Shown here in pieces: positions 44,592-54,689 of a stretch of 64,000 nt of DNA. Both the position numbers and the translations under genes were made by a program. The notes below the pieces were generated by a model that was not told where the DNA came from, did no database searches, and saw nothing but the letters and a program-made list of their open reading frames with translations. The stretch lies in assembly GCF_003265705.1 (NCBI RefSeq), contig NW_020313285.1, positions 13,339,280-13,403,279 on the forward strand. Direction: 5' to 3'. How positions within the stretch are numbered: position 1 is the first letter of the stretch; each line of letters starts with the position of its first letter. The stretch comes from Callorhinus ursinus (lineage: Eukaryota > Chordata > Mammalia > Carnivora > Otariidae).

Positions 44592-45790
44592 GAAACCTTG
44601 GATGAAATGGTTGATTTTCTAAGAAACCAAGACCGACCCCCATGAAAGGTAGAAATATTTAATGATAAAAATTACCTAGAGGAAGTAGAGAATGTTTTTA
44701 GAGTACAGTCCTTTCCCCCAAAGCATCAGAACAAAACTGTTGAATAGGTGAATGCACAATGGAATGGACAACTCCAACCTCGTTTAAACTATTCTAAAAC
44801 ACAGAGAGATCAAAATTATTTTTATGAAGAATGCCAGCATAACAATGATACTAAAATCTGACCAAGGGGATACAAAAAAGGAAAATTGAAGATTCAGCTC
44901 TTTCATGAATATTTGTGCAAAAATCCTAAATAAAATATCGGCAAATAATATCTACCCACCAGTATATCACCAACAAATAAGATAGAGTTAATACAAAATA
45001 TTATAATCAGGATGAAGGGAAGAAAATGATCATTCCCCCAGATGGTGAGTGAAAAAAAATCTAATAAAATCCAACACCCATTCTTGATAAAACTTTTATT
45101 AAATAGGAAAACAGGCCTTTCTTTAAATATCTTATGGTATTTTTTCATTTAGAAAAGTTTAGTATTTATGTAAGCGGGTCCATCTGAGAAAGGCACTTCT
45201 CACGTCTATATTGAAAATGCATAAAATCCTTAAGCCAGAAACATTACTTAATAGATTTACCTTAAAAAGAAACTTTCATATTTGCAAAAGGATAGATGGT
45301 AGATAGATAGGTGATAGTTATAGTTATTGAGTCCTTTTTGTTCACAGATTTAAAAATGGAAAGAACTAAATATTCATCAATGGGGAAATAATTATGGTTT
45401 ATTATTATACTTCAGAATAATAAAAAGTCATTTAAAGGTATGAGATAAAGGTTTCCAAAATATATCATCATGCATTATTTGTTTAATTAGATACAAATTT
45501 TAAAGGATACTCAAATATCCTAAGGGACTTTTATGGCCAGAGTGATTCTAAGGACACAAGATAAGTATTGGTGTCCCGTAAGTAAAAATTCAATTTTAGT
45601 TTTAAAAACTAAGTTAACTAAGATCTTAAAAGTTCTCATCAAAAGAAAAGAAGTCATGACTGTGTGTGGTGATAGATATTGAGTAGGCTTACTGTGGGGT
45701 TCATCTTGCAATATATACAAACGTTGAATCATTATGTTGTACACCCGAAACTAATATAATATGTCAATTGTATCTTAATTCAAAAAGCTA

Positions 45791-46167
45791 AATTAACTAA
45801 ATTGAAGGATTTTTTAAAAAGCATAACATGTTCCATTAAGAAATGCATTTTGATTCAACGTGTTTAAGAAATAATATAAAATTATGACTTCATACAGTGA
45901 TTGTTTAGCAAAGAATGGTACAGTGTGACCAAGATGGCACTAAAATGGAAGGTGATGGCTGAACAGGTGATAAAAAATACAGAGACTGCGAGACAAGGGT
46001 GACCCAGAATAAGGGGAGGAAAGGGACACATACACAGAGATATTAAACATCAGGACTTGTTTCAAACTTGAGGAGATCACCAAGAACCAAAAAGACCCTT
46101 ATGTGAGGAAGTAACACAGAAAGAAACACAAATAGTCAAGGATATCCCCGTCTTGCAAGCATTTACT
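45791..46167. other. Unassigned non-coding stretch
   Basis: A-rich, no element named. Confidence 0.5.
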
Positions 46168-46180
46168 AATTTTATGCTGA

Positions 46181-46307
46181 GCAGTGCCTGGCTGGCGCCG
46201 TGGGTAGAGCATGCGACTCTCGATCTCCGTGTTGTGAGTTCAAGTCCCACTTTGAGTGTAGAGATCACTTAATAACAAAAAATAATAAATCTTTAAAAAA
46301 AACCAAA
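46181..46307 (+). mobile_element. Short tRNA-Lys SINE (forward), perfect TSD
   Basis: Short form with a tRNA-like head (gtgggtagagcatgcgactc) and B-box-like gagttcaagtccc at 46,236-46,248, then gagtgtagagatcactta and a tail. The perfect 13-bp duplication aattttatgctga lies at 46,168-46,180 and 46,308-46,320. Confidence 0.92.
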
Positions 46308-46320
46308 AATTTTATGCTGA

Positions 46321-47030
46321 CACTGAAAGCTGTGTTTTATATACAAAACCCTATTATGTATGTGAATATAAGCTTTTAATAGATAAGTTTATCTGTGATG
46401 TGCCAACTAAGGCAATGACCTCTAGGAATGCCTGATTTATGAATTGAGCCTATCCTGTTTAGAGAAAATTCTAGAAAATGCTGAGCAATGTGGGGAGGAG
46501 TCTGCAAGTGCTCTTAGAGCCTGTGTTTGTGAACTGACTGCAGGATTAATTATTTCAGTTGTTGAAATAAGAATGTTTACATATTTATCTCAATGTAATG
46601 CGTGTGTATGTGTTTGTGTGTGACAGAGAGAGAGAGAGATTGAGAGAGAGAGGGAGGGAGGGAATTGAGCACTATAAAATGTAGATCCAACAGGAAATTT
46701 TGCTGTTATATTTCGAGCTGGACCTGCCTCAGTGACCTCACCAAATAAATGCTGCAGTTTCACAAAAGGTAGTTGTCATTCTATGACAATCTGTCTTTGG
46801 TTATTGCATCAGGGAAATGATGGCAGCTTCAGGTGATTGTGATCATGCTCGCTTCCAAACTGTCACCAAACACGAGGATAATGGCTCCATAAGTGTTGGC
46901 CCATAGGGTAATAGGATTTCTAGATTGTAATAATATTGAGATGATCGATAAGCCAATTACTACAGACTCGGTGAAGAAGGATTTCATGGAACAGGAAGTA
47001 GCAGAAGAAGATGAAGGGAAAGTCAGTCCA
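46321..47030. other. Unique stretch with a purine microsatellite
   Basis: A (TG)n/(GA)n-rich patch at 46,600-46,661, a perfect hairpin at 46,773-46,789, and otherwise unique sequence. Confidence 0.45.
46773..46789. repeat. TTGTCAT/ATGACAA hairpin
   Basis: Perfect 7-bp arms around loop tct. Each arm contains the TGACA core used by MEIS/TALE homeodomain factors. Confidence 0.75.
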
Positions 47031-47034
47031 ATCT

Positions 47035-47250
47035 AACATTCAGTGAACACTTACTATGGACCATGGACTCTTAAAGGGTTTTGTAAGTGTGAGGTAATTA
47101 CAACTACTGCTTCTTTGTACAAATGAAGTAGCTGCACCACAGATAGTTTCAAGATGTGTCTGCAGACACACAGCCGTGAGGCCACAGAGCAGGAATTAGA
47201 ACGCTGTCTGGTTCTAGAGTCTGTATGTTTAATTATGTTGCTATCCTGTC
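47035..47250 (-). mobile_element. MIR (reverse)
   Basis: cagtgaacacttactatgga, then gacacacagccgtgaggc and agagcaggaattagaacg: reverse MIR order. Confidence 0.75.
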
Positions 47251-49050
47251 TCACAAATGGGAACAATCTTTATAATGACACCAAACAGGGGAAGAATAAC
47301 TCATAAAGGCAGTGGGCCAGAGAGCCGTTCATGCTTCACACACATGACCATTCTCTGAAAGGAACTTGTGCGGATGTTCTGGCTTGCAGATAGCCAATTT
47401 ATTACCAAGCAGATTTAACTTAGAAATACAGAAACATATCCCTTTTATGTTTTCCTCTCGTTGCTGTATTCTAGAACATTGCATTGGGAACTCCTGTTCA
47501 GTGATGGAGAATTGCTTCCAGATATGTAATTGCACATAGCTTTCCATAGTAGAGCCAGAGAAGATGTTCAGGAAAAGAGGCAAAAATAAACACCAAAGGT
47601 GTATAAAACCTAATCTCCTGTGAGTACACAAAAATGAAATCTCGTATAACTTGTGATCTTTAAAACATGTAACAATTTACATGTGTATGCACATAAAGGT
47701 TTATATCTTTAGAATATTAAATATTTCCTAAATCCAGTGAGTCCCTAAAATGTATTATTATTGATGGAAAAAAAGTTGGTTTAAATAATAATGCGAAGTA
47801 AATAATCATTTTGGGAATTTGAGTGAAAGACCCAAAAATTTATAGGAAAAGATTTATAAAGAAAAATAAGATAAATACAAAGTATTATTTCCCAATACTT
47901 GCAATGGGTGCCATTAAAGCCAATCCTAAACAGGAATTATATTTTATACAGGAAGCTGGTTAATTTGGTTGAATGTCACTGATGTCAGTAAGGCAAGCAA
48001 GGAGGGTAAGAGATGTTCATTGAGTGGGGAGCAAGATGGTCATCAGAGCATGAGTGGGTTGTTCCAGAAGTTACTTTGCGGAGGAAAAAGTTTGCAAGAG
48101 GGTGGACAGGAATATCCAAGGAAGTCTTCTGCGGCTTCGCAAGTCTTCTGTCGCTTCACTTGGGCTTCCTGAACTCTGCTTTTGGGATTTTGCCTTCGCC
48201 TACATTGTTACTTGTCTCCTCTTCAGAGCTGTGTTATTCCAGGCTCCCTGCAGAGTGAGGCCGGTCAGGTTAAGTTTGGATGTAGATTATTCCCATGCCA
48301 AGACACTTTTACCAATTCCGGTCTAGACCACTTTAAGAAGTGCAAAACACAAGGAGGTGCCTTTGACTCATTTTCTTCTGCATTTCTAAAGCCTGGAACA
48401 ACTCCAGAGCACTCTTTTAGGCAGAGTCAACAACCCCCCCAACCCGACCACAAACTGATTACGGATTTCATGACTTTTAGGTGCATCATGAACTCGAGGA
48501 ATTAGAGGGGTTGCCTCCTTTCTGGAAAATGGCAATTGCAAACCACTCTAGGTCAATAGAACACAAAAATGATTCTGTGTGAGAACACAGCATTCTCCGT
48601 AATGAGTTTCGTTCCGCGCAAAGGAATCTAGCATGTAGCTGGCTTGATCCTTGAGCCCATCTGGAGCGAGAGGTAGCTGAAATGTATGCATGTGCTGGAG
48701 TCCACGTCTCCAGCGTTGCATATTTTCTTTTCAAACATCCTATTTCTTTAAAGGGAACAAATGTTTTCTCCGCAAAGGCCGTCTCTGCCTCCCCCCTGGC
48801 TGCTCGGGTTTCTGCCTGCCTTTTGGTTACCGTGTGGCTGGTGATTTCTCAAGGTCCCAGAGGAGGACTCACGCTAGCTGTTAGGACTGAACAAACAATC
48901 CCAGCCGAAACCAGAACAGAATGGCAGCACACTGCTTTCACCATCATGGTCTTCAGCTCCGTTTCAGTTTTCCCTGCCAGATGAGATACAATATCAAACA
49001 CTGAGCTGCTGCCAAACTCAGCAGTAACACAGACTCACGGTAACTGCTGC
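47251..49050. other. Unique stretch, locally GC/CpG-richer
   Basis: 48,590-48,850 retains several CpGs (gtttcgttccgcgcaaagg, tctccgcaaaggccgtctct), unlike the surroundings. Overlapping open frames of 64-107 codons in several phases show no domain and are not called. Confidence 0.4.
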
Positions 49051-49054
49051 CTTG

Positions 49055-49500
49055 AGGTGCCAGGCCGTGTACCAGGCAGTTTACTCAAATCACGCCATAT
49101 GTATGTATGTATGTATGTATGTATGAAAGTATATATTTGTTTGTTTATTTGTTTATTTTTTAAATATTTTATTTATTTGAGAGAGAGAGAATGAGAGAGA
49201 GACAGCACATGAGAGGGGGGAGGGTCAGAGGGAGAGGCAGACTCCCCGCTGAGCGGGGAGCCGGATGTGGGACTCGATCCCGGGACTCCAGGATCATGAC
49301 CTGAGCCGAAGGCAGTCGCTTAACCAACTGAGCCACCCAGGCGTCCAAACCACGCCGTATTTAATACTCGTAACAGTGCTTGCAGGTAAGCCACACCCTT
49401 GCAGCTCGGCGTTCGGGAAAATGGAGCTTTAGCGACCCAGAGAGGGTGTGGAAACTGCCCACAGTGGCAGGTCGGAAGTGGCCATGTCTTGATGTCTCGG
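49055..49500 (-). mobile_element. MIR (reverse) interrupted by a SINE
   Basis: gtgtaccaggcagtttactc before the SINE; attaatactcg-type, gcagctcggcgttcgggaaa and ggaaactgcccacagtggca after it. Together they form one reverse MIR. Confidence 0.55.
49101..49345 (-). mobile_element. SINEC (reverse) with expanded ATGT tail
   Basis: Reverse SINE of the ggagtcccgggatcgagtcc subfamily. Duplication caaatcacgccatat / caaaccacgccgtat at 49,086-49,100 and 49,346-49,360. The (GTAT)n at 49,100-49,125 and the TTTG-rich run lie inside the duplication, so they are tail-derived. Confidence 0.93.
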
Positions 49501-49960
49501 CGCCATATCACTCTTGGCTTTCTCTTGTTCTTGTACTTACAAGAACAAAAATGTAAGTGACTTTCTGCTCTAGACCCTGCCTGTCTTTCACTGAGCGTGA
49601 ACGAACATCTTTGGAGCCTCTGATACCTGACAGGCTTTGTGGCAGGCGTGGAGAGGGAGGTAGACAGTGTAGACGCATCCAGCCTGAGTGGAACTCCTCT
49701 TTCCAGCCCATCTGTGAGCACTGTCCATGTGCAGCGCATGGTCCGGACACACCACATGGCTCCGGGTGGCTGACAACCCCAGTCTCCTGTCACCTCAGTG
49801 TCCGTGCTGTCGCCCCTGCCAGGATGCACTCCCGTGTGCCCCTCAGCTTTGCCAGGTCCTGCTGTTCCTTCCAGACTCTGGTACCCCTCACTTCATGCGG
49901 TGATACTTGTTCACGTCCTCAAATTCCTGAGGTAGAGTCAGGACTTCTTCCTCTATACCA
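49501..49960. other. Unassigned GC-richer stretch
   Basis: Two long frames overlap on opposite strands (170 codons plus, 169 codons minus). The minus frame runs into the SINE and neither shows a domain. Not called. Confidence 0.4.
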
Positions 49961-49961
49961 G

Positions 49962-50160
49962 GGCTCTCCAAACAATACCCTGCAGGTCACACACACACAC
50001 ACACCGCTGTGCCCATTCATTGCCCATGGCTGTTTTCAAGCTATCGTGGCAGAGCTGAGTGATGACTAATGGGGTGGCACTCTTTCTGGAAAGGACCAGG
50101 TAGTGAATACCTTAGGTTTTGGGGGAGCCAGACAGCCGCTGTCATGAAAATGCTGAGGAG
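49962..50160. mobile_element. Possible DNA-transposon-like remnant, rearranged
   Basis: accagggctctccaaacaat, tgcccatggctgttttcaag and gtggcagagctgagtgatga resemble one strand of a common non-autonomous hAT-like repeat. The next part, ctttctggaaaggaccaggt and gtgaataccttaggtttt, resembles the opposite strand. (CA)9 at 49,988-50,004 lies inside. Confidence 0.4.
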
Positions 50161-50464
50161 GTAAGGAAAGACTGTTCTCTTTCCATGAACACTCAATGGT
50201 CACTAAACCTGGCTTAGTGGATCACATTCCTAGCCGTTATTTCAGAAATCAGACATTAGGGTATGAACGGCTGGGGATATAAGAGGTGAATTGATTGGGG
50301 AAGCAAGAACGTCATGATTAGAGACCATACGATATTTTTATTTGTTATCATCTTCAAGTGACTTATCCTCTATCCATGAAATCTCTCTCTCTCTCTCTAT
50401 TTTTCATGCACACACAGTTCTAAAGTCTCTTGGACCTCAAAATAATGGACCCCTACAGTTCTTT

Positions 50465-50660
50465 TTTTTTTTAAGATTTTATTTATTTATTTGAGAGAGA
50501 GAGACTGAGAGACAGAGAGCACGAGAGGGAAGAGGGTCAGAGGGAGAAGCGGACTCCCCGCTGAGCAGGGAGCCCGATGTGGGACTCGATCCCGGGACTC
50601 CAGGATCATGACCTGAGCCGAAGGCAGTCGCTTAACCAACTGAGCCACCCAGGTGCCCCC
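50465..50660 (-). mobile_element. SINEC (reverse), perfect 15-bp TSD
   Basis: Complete reverse copy, gggactcgatcccgggactc subfamily, ending gccacccaggtgccccc. The duplication cccctacagttcttt lies at 50,450-50,464 and 50,661-50,675. Confidence 0.95.
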
Positions 50661-50689
50661 CCCCTACAGTTCTTTAATTTATCTACCAT

Positions 50690-50810
50690 TTATCTAAGAA
50701 ACATTTAATGAGCATCTATTATTTCTAGCTTGCATAGTGGGAAATGAGTACATAGCAAAGAATAAGACTAATCCTTATCCTCAAGAGACCCTTTAAGTTA
50801 AAGCTGTAGA
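50690..50810 (-). mobile_element. L2 3' end (reverse)
   Basis: aagaaacatttaatgagcat, then ctattatttctagcttgc, a cttatcctcaagagacc segment: complement of the L2 terminus. Confidence 0.6.
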
Positions 50811-52110
50811 AAGAAAAACTTTAAAGATTAGTTTTGTATTTATTTAATTCATGCCAAAAATGCCTCCTTCTTTTAGTCATCGTATAGTTAACAATCCCCT
50901 GTTTTATCAGTTCTCTGGTGATTTTGTAGATTTTTCTCATGTTCTCTCTCAGCTTCTGCTTTTTTGGATTTACCCATCCCAACTGTTTTAGTCTGCCTGA
51001 GGAAATTGTCCTCTCCTATTTTTGATTATGTAGAGCACACATCTCAGAGTGTTCCCATGGTGGCTTCAGATCCCTTTTCTGGGTTGTGATGAATAGAGAA
51101 TATATTTTGTTGGACTTTTTGTTCATAGAGATTCCTAGGACTCCCTTTGGTCTTAAGTCACTGGTTGCTTATAAAATGTAGGTGCAGTTCATAATTATAG
51201 AGATTATCCTAAGGAATGCTTCTTCTCAGTCATCTATAAAAATTAAATGAAATGAAAAAAAATTAAATGAAATGAGTTTCAGTACTTGCCCTTGAAGACA
51301 ATGGTCACCCAAGGAAGCATCTGTTTATTTCAATCCTTTGCTTTCTGTTCATAAATCAGTATCCTCTTCACGAGAAGCATCGCTACTGTGATTTCAGCCC
51401 CATCTCCTTCTCTAGATTGAATACCCACCAGGGAACTTTCTTCAAAAATATTTGACAGTTGGTGCAATGTGGGTGCCTACCACTTGGGATAGACGCTGGC
51501 CTTGGCTAGCTGGGGTGGCTTACGTGTGTCTGGCATGTATACTAACTAACCCCAGGAAGAAATAAGGGGAAATGATTTCTGTAGGAGGTTTTATGTAGAG
51601 TCTGATTTTCAGCTCATTGAAAAAACAGAAATATTCAGTTCCATCTCCAGTTTTATAAAAGGGAAAAATTGTAACCCTCTCCCTGTACTTTAACCCATTT
51701 CATGGCCAAAAAAAAAAAATCAGATATTAAAGTATACCTTTTATGTTCTCTCTCTCCTTCCCTTTCGTCATCCTCCTGCCCCCTCCACATGCTCAGATTG
51801 GGAATCTCTTCAGATTCTATGACCACGTGCAAAACACGACCAAACATTTATTTTCAAATCACCTCCAGCTTACTTTAAAGCATTATGAAAGTAATAATCT
51901 TTTTATTAGTACTAAAAAAGTCTCCCAAACGAACTAGTAGTGAAGATGGCTGTATTGTTCTCCCTACCACTCGAATACTGGTAGGCATCACAAACTCTAA
52001 CGTCTGATGGCCAAAGCCTCCTGCTCTGGGAAGTTTCCCATGATCTCTCTGGTCTCTTCATGTCTTGACTTGGCCTCTCTCTCACAGATATACTATATGA
52101 TTGTTATAGT
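50811..52110. other. Unassigned non-coding stretch
   Basis: Contains a 20-bp-period duplication aattaaatgaaatga at 51,241-51,255 and 51,261-51,275. No gene or other named repeat. Confidence 0.45.
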
Positions 52111-52118
52111 TGAATATT

Positions 52119-52299
52119 TTTTTAAAAATTTTATTTGTTCGTTTGAGACAGATACAGAGAGAGAGCATGAGCAGAGAGAGAGGGAGAAGCAGACTCCCCG
52201 CTGAGCCAGGAGCCCATCGTGGGGCTCGATCCCAGGCCCCTAGGATCATGACCTGAGCCGAAGGCAGATGCTTAACCATCTGAGCCACCCAGGTGCCCC
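52119..52299 (-). mobile_element. SINEC (reverse)
   Basis: Reverse SINE with gggctcgatcccaggcccct and agccacccaggtgcccc. Flanks share tgaatatNtttttNaaaaa (about 52,111-52,128 and 52,300-52,318). Confidence 0.92.
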
Positions 52300-52349
52300 T
52301 GAATATGTTTTTTAAAAATATTTAGATACATTTAGTTGTATTTGTTGTA

Positions 52350-52490
52350 TTCTTCTTTCAACAAATATTTATTGTGTACCAATTTATTGTGTGCCAGACC
52401 TTAGACCATGTTCTAGATGCCCAGGACATAGTGTTGAACAAGACATCAAAATTTTTGTCCTTATGGAGCTTATATCTCATTATTTTGCTT
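52350..52490 (-). mobile_element. L2 3' end (reverse)
   Basis: tcaacaaatatttattgtgt, then a gtgtgccagaccttagacc segment and ttatggagcttatatctcat: complement of the L2 terminus. Confidence 0.75.
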
Positions 52491-52664
52491 TATGGTAATA
52501 TTATTATATTATATTATATATTCTGTTTTACATTATGACATGTAGTCAATGAATGTCCAATAAATCCTAATGGTAGTTTGGGTCCCACTGTGGTTTTTCC
52601 CCCACTCACAGCCCTTCCACATTATCCTGATATCAGTACCCCAAATTTCTCTTGGGAGATGCTC

Positions 52665-52930
52665 AGAGAGACCTCGTGGCATAGCAGTGAAGTATTAGTC
52701 TCTATAGTCAAGACTGCCTGCATTGAAGTCCTGCTGTGGCTATTTACCAACTCTTTGACCTTGGTCAAGATACCTCACTTCTCAGTAACTCGGTTTCTCC
52801 CCAAGTAAAGTGGTGGTAGTAATGAAACCAAGCACCCTCATAGGGTCTCTGAGCATTGAGTGAGTTGACATCTATCAAGTGCTTGTGGTGGCATCTGACC
52901 ATAGTGAAATACTACAGAACTGTTTGCTAT
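52665..52930 (+). mobile_element. MIR (forward)
   Basis: ctcgtggcatagcagtgaag, a gactgcctgcattgaagtc segment, ttgaccttggtcaagatacc and gagtgagttgacatctatc: forward MIR order. Confidence 0.75.
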
Positions 52931-53962
52931 TAATATTATTACTATTATTATTTAATAATTTCTCTCCTTTGGGAGCTATATTTTAGAGATTGTCAATCAG
53001 TCTCTTCTCCCCAACTTTCTAAGGACTGGACACATGACTCTTCCCCAGGACTTTAAATCTTTTAGCTTTTCCATCCCAAGGGCAGTGCCCTAATGCGTCT
53101 GTCTGTTAGTTCCTGCTACTCAGGTCTCCAGAGCTGCCCTGCTTGCTGACCTTTCCAAGCCTCGATCTTCAGCTTCCCATGGATTTCAAGAGCTAGTTCA
53201 TACCCTTGCAATAAAATCTCTGTTTTCATAAGTTAGCCAGCATCTGTATCAGTTGCTTGCAGCCAATGAACCCAGAAGCTGATAATAATACAATGGCTCA
53301 TTGTGGTCCTCATCTGTGCAGTGGATTGCAATTCTCCTCACAGGCTGAGTGATCGTTTGGCCTCATCTTCTTAGATTTAAGGAGCAGATTATATAACCAA
53401 ACAGTTGTAGTTGATATACTCCAGCACGCACCCCAGGCTTGCTAATTCCTTTTACTCTTTCAAATGTTTGAACCTTTGACTCTTACTTTACCTTGTAAAA
53501 AAAAGACATCTGTGCAGCCCGGCACTGGAAGGTTTCTAATTTGTACCACGATTTTGAAGAGAACTGTAGTGTTCAAACATAGCCACTGTTCAGGGTCTGT
53601 TTTTCCTGCTGTCCGTGGGGAAAGGAGGAGTCAGGCAGAACTGAGAACCCCACTGAGACTCCCTGCTTGTGAGTACAGCTGGGATGTTACACCTGCCATA
53701 GGCTCACCTGGTAACTTTGCCTGGTATAACAGAGAGGCTGGGGCACTCTTTTTTCCTCACCAGCCTCTCAGAGAGAACATTGTCCCGAAGTTAAGGTGAT
53801 TTAGGTTAATGATCTACAAAACTCCAAGAGACTATCTGTGAAGGAGAACTTCAAGCTCATGATCTAGTTCTTTATTTTTGGGCCAGACTCCCCAGAATCA
53901 GTGATGATGGTTTCACTGATTCTCCCTGGAGAGTATTAAGGGAAAAATTGGGAGACTGACTC
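52931..53962. other. Mostly unique stretch
   Basis: 53,100-53,290 has an LTR-like 3' texture (gcaataaaatctctgtttt) but is not assignable. Contains the perfect hairpin at 53,894-53,923. A 111-codon frame at 53,464-53,799 is unsupported. Confidence 0.4.
53894..53923. repeat. Perfect 11-bp-stem hairpin
   Basis: AGAATCAGTGA (53,894-53,904) and TCACTGATTCT (53,913-53,923) pair completely around an 8-base loop, tgatggtt. Lies in sequence not assigned to a repeat. Confidence 0.85.
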
Positions 53963-54480
53963 TGTATTTGTTTCTTATTGCTGCTGTAACAAATTAGCAG
54001 ACGCTAAGCACTTAAAACAACACAAAGTTACTATCTTACGGCTCAGGAGATGGTGAGGTCTAAAATTAGGGTGCCAGCAGAATTTTTTTTTTTCCTGGAG
54101 GTTCTAGGGTAGAATCTATTCCATTGCCTTCTGTAGCTTCTAGAGGCTGTCTGCATTACTTGTTTCATGATCCCTCCTCCACCTTCAAAGCCAGCAAGAT
54201 GCATCTCCAAATCTCTTTTGTCTCTCTGACCTGTGCTTGTCATCATGTCTCCTTCTCTGACTCTAAGTCCCCTGCCTCCCTCTTTGCCTTATAGGCAATT
54301 TTGTAATTACATTGGGCCCACACAGATAATCCAGCATATGAGATAGGAGTATCTTGAGCTGGGCACGTCTCAGGATCCTTACCTTAATCATATCTGCAAA
54401 GTCCTTTTTGCCATGTAAGGTAACATATGCCTGGGTTTGGGGATGAGGACCTGGACAAGCTGTGGGATCATGATTCTCCC
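53963..54480 (-). mobile_element. MLT1-type MaLR LTR (reverse), near full length
   Basis: Starts tgtatttgtttcttattgct, gctgtaacaaattagcagac, continues aaaacaacacaaagtta, cttctgtagcttctagaggc, ttcaaagccagcaagatgc, tacattgggcccacacagat, and tcatatctgcaaagtccttt with ttgccatgtaaggtaacat. A solo LTR. Confidence 0.82.
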
Positions 54481-54652
54481 TTCCAAATGCTCCATTCCAG
54501 TGGAAAGACAGAGAGCCGATGTGCAGCGTTAGAATACTGTTACTGAAGAAAAGGGAACCCCAAAATGATTCACCAAACAGCAGCCCTACCCTCCACAATT
54601 TCCTAGAGGGCTACATTCAGGAGTTCCAAATAATCCAAATGCCCAATAAAGA

Positions 54653-54655
<3 letters not shown>

Positions 54656-54687
<32 letters not shown>
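54656..54687. repeat. (CA)n microsatellite
   Basis: About 16 CA units, among the longest pure dinucleotide runs in the window. Confidence 0.95.

Positions 54688-54689
<2 letters not shown>

Larger units (their letters stand above)
42780..45790 (+). mobile_element. Degraded L1M (forward), several segments
   Basis: L1 landmarks on the plus strand: atacccagcaaaaatctttc, a caatagacaaatgggcac piece, agatgctcaactttcttagt, the reverse-transcriptase-proximal atgccagcataacaatgata, taaaatccaacacccattct, and a final catcttgcaatatatac / ttgtacacccgaaact terminus. Segment order suggests more than one fragment. No intact frame. Confidence 0.65.

Noticed and set aside
46181..46307. tRNA-like sequence as a functional tRNA gene
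   Set aside because: The head is tRNA-derived but cannot fold as a full cloverleaf. It is followed by a SINE tail and flanked by a perfect target duplication.
49320..49829. 169-codon minus-strand frame
   Set aside because: It extends from unique DNA into a MIR and the head of a SINE, so the frame is a by-product of repeats.
49557..50069. 170-codon plus-strand frame
   Set aside because: It overlaps a 169-codon frame on the other strand, runs through a (CA)n tract and a repeat-like remnant, and shows no domain, signal or splice logic.
53464..53799. 111-codon plus-strand frame
   Set aside because: No start context, domain or flanking splice sites that I can support.
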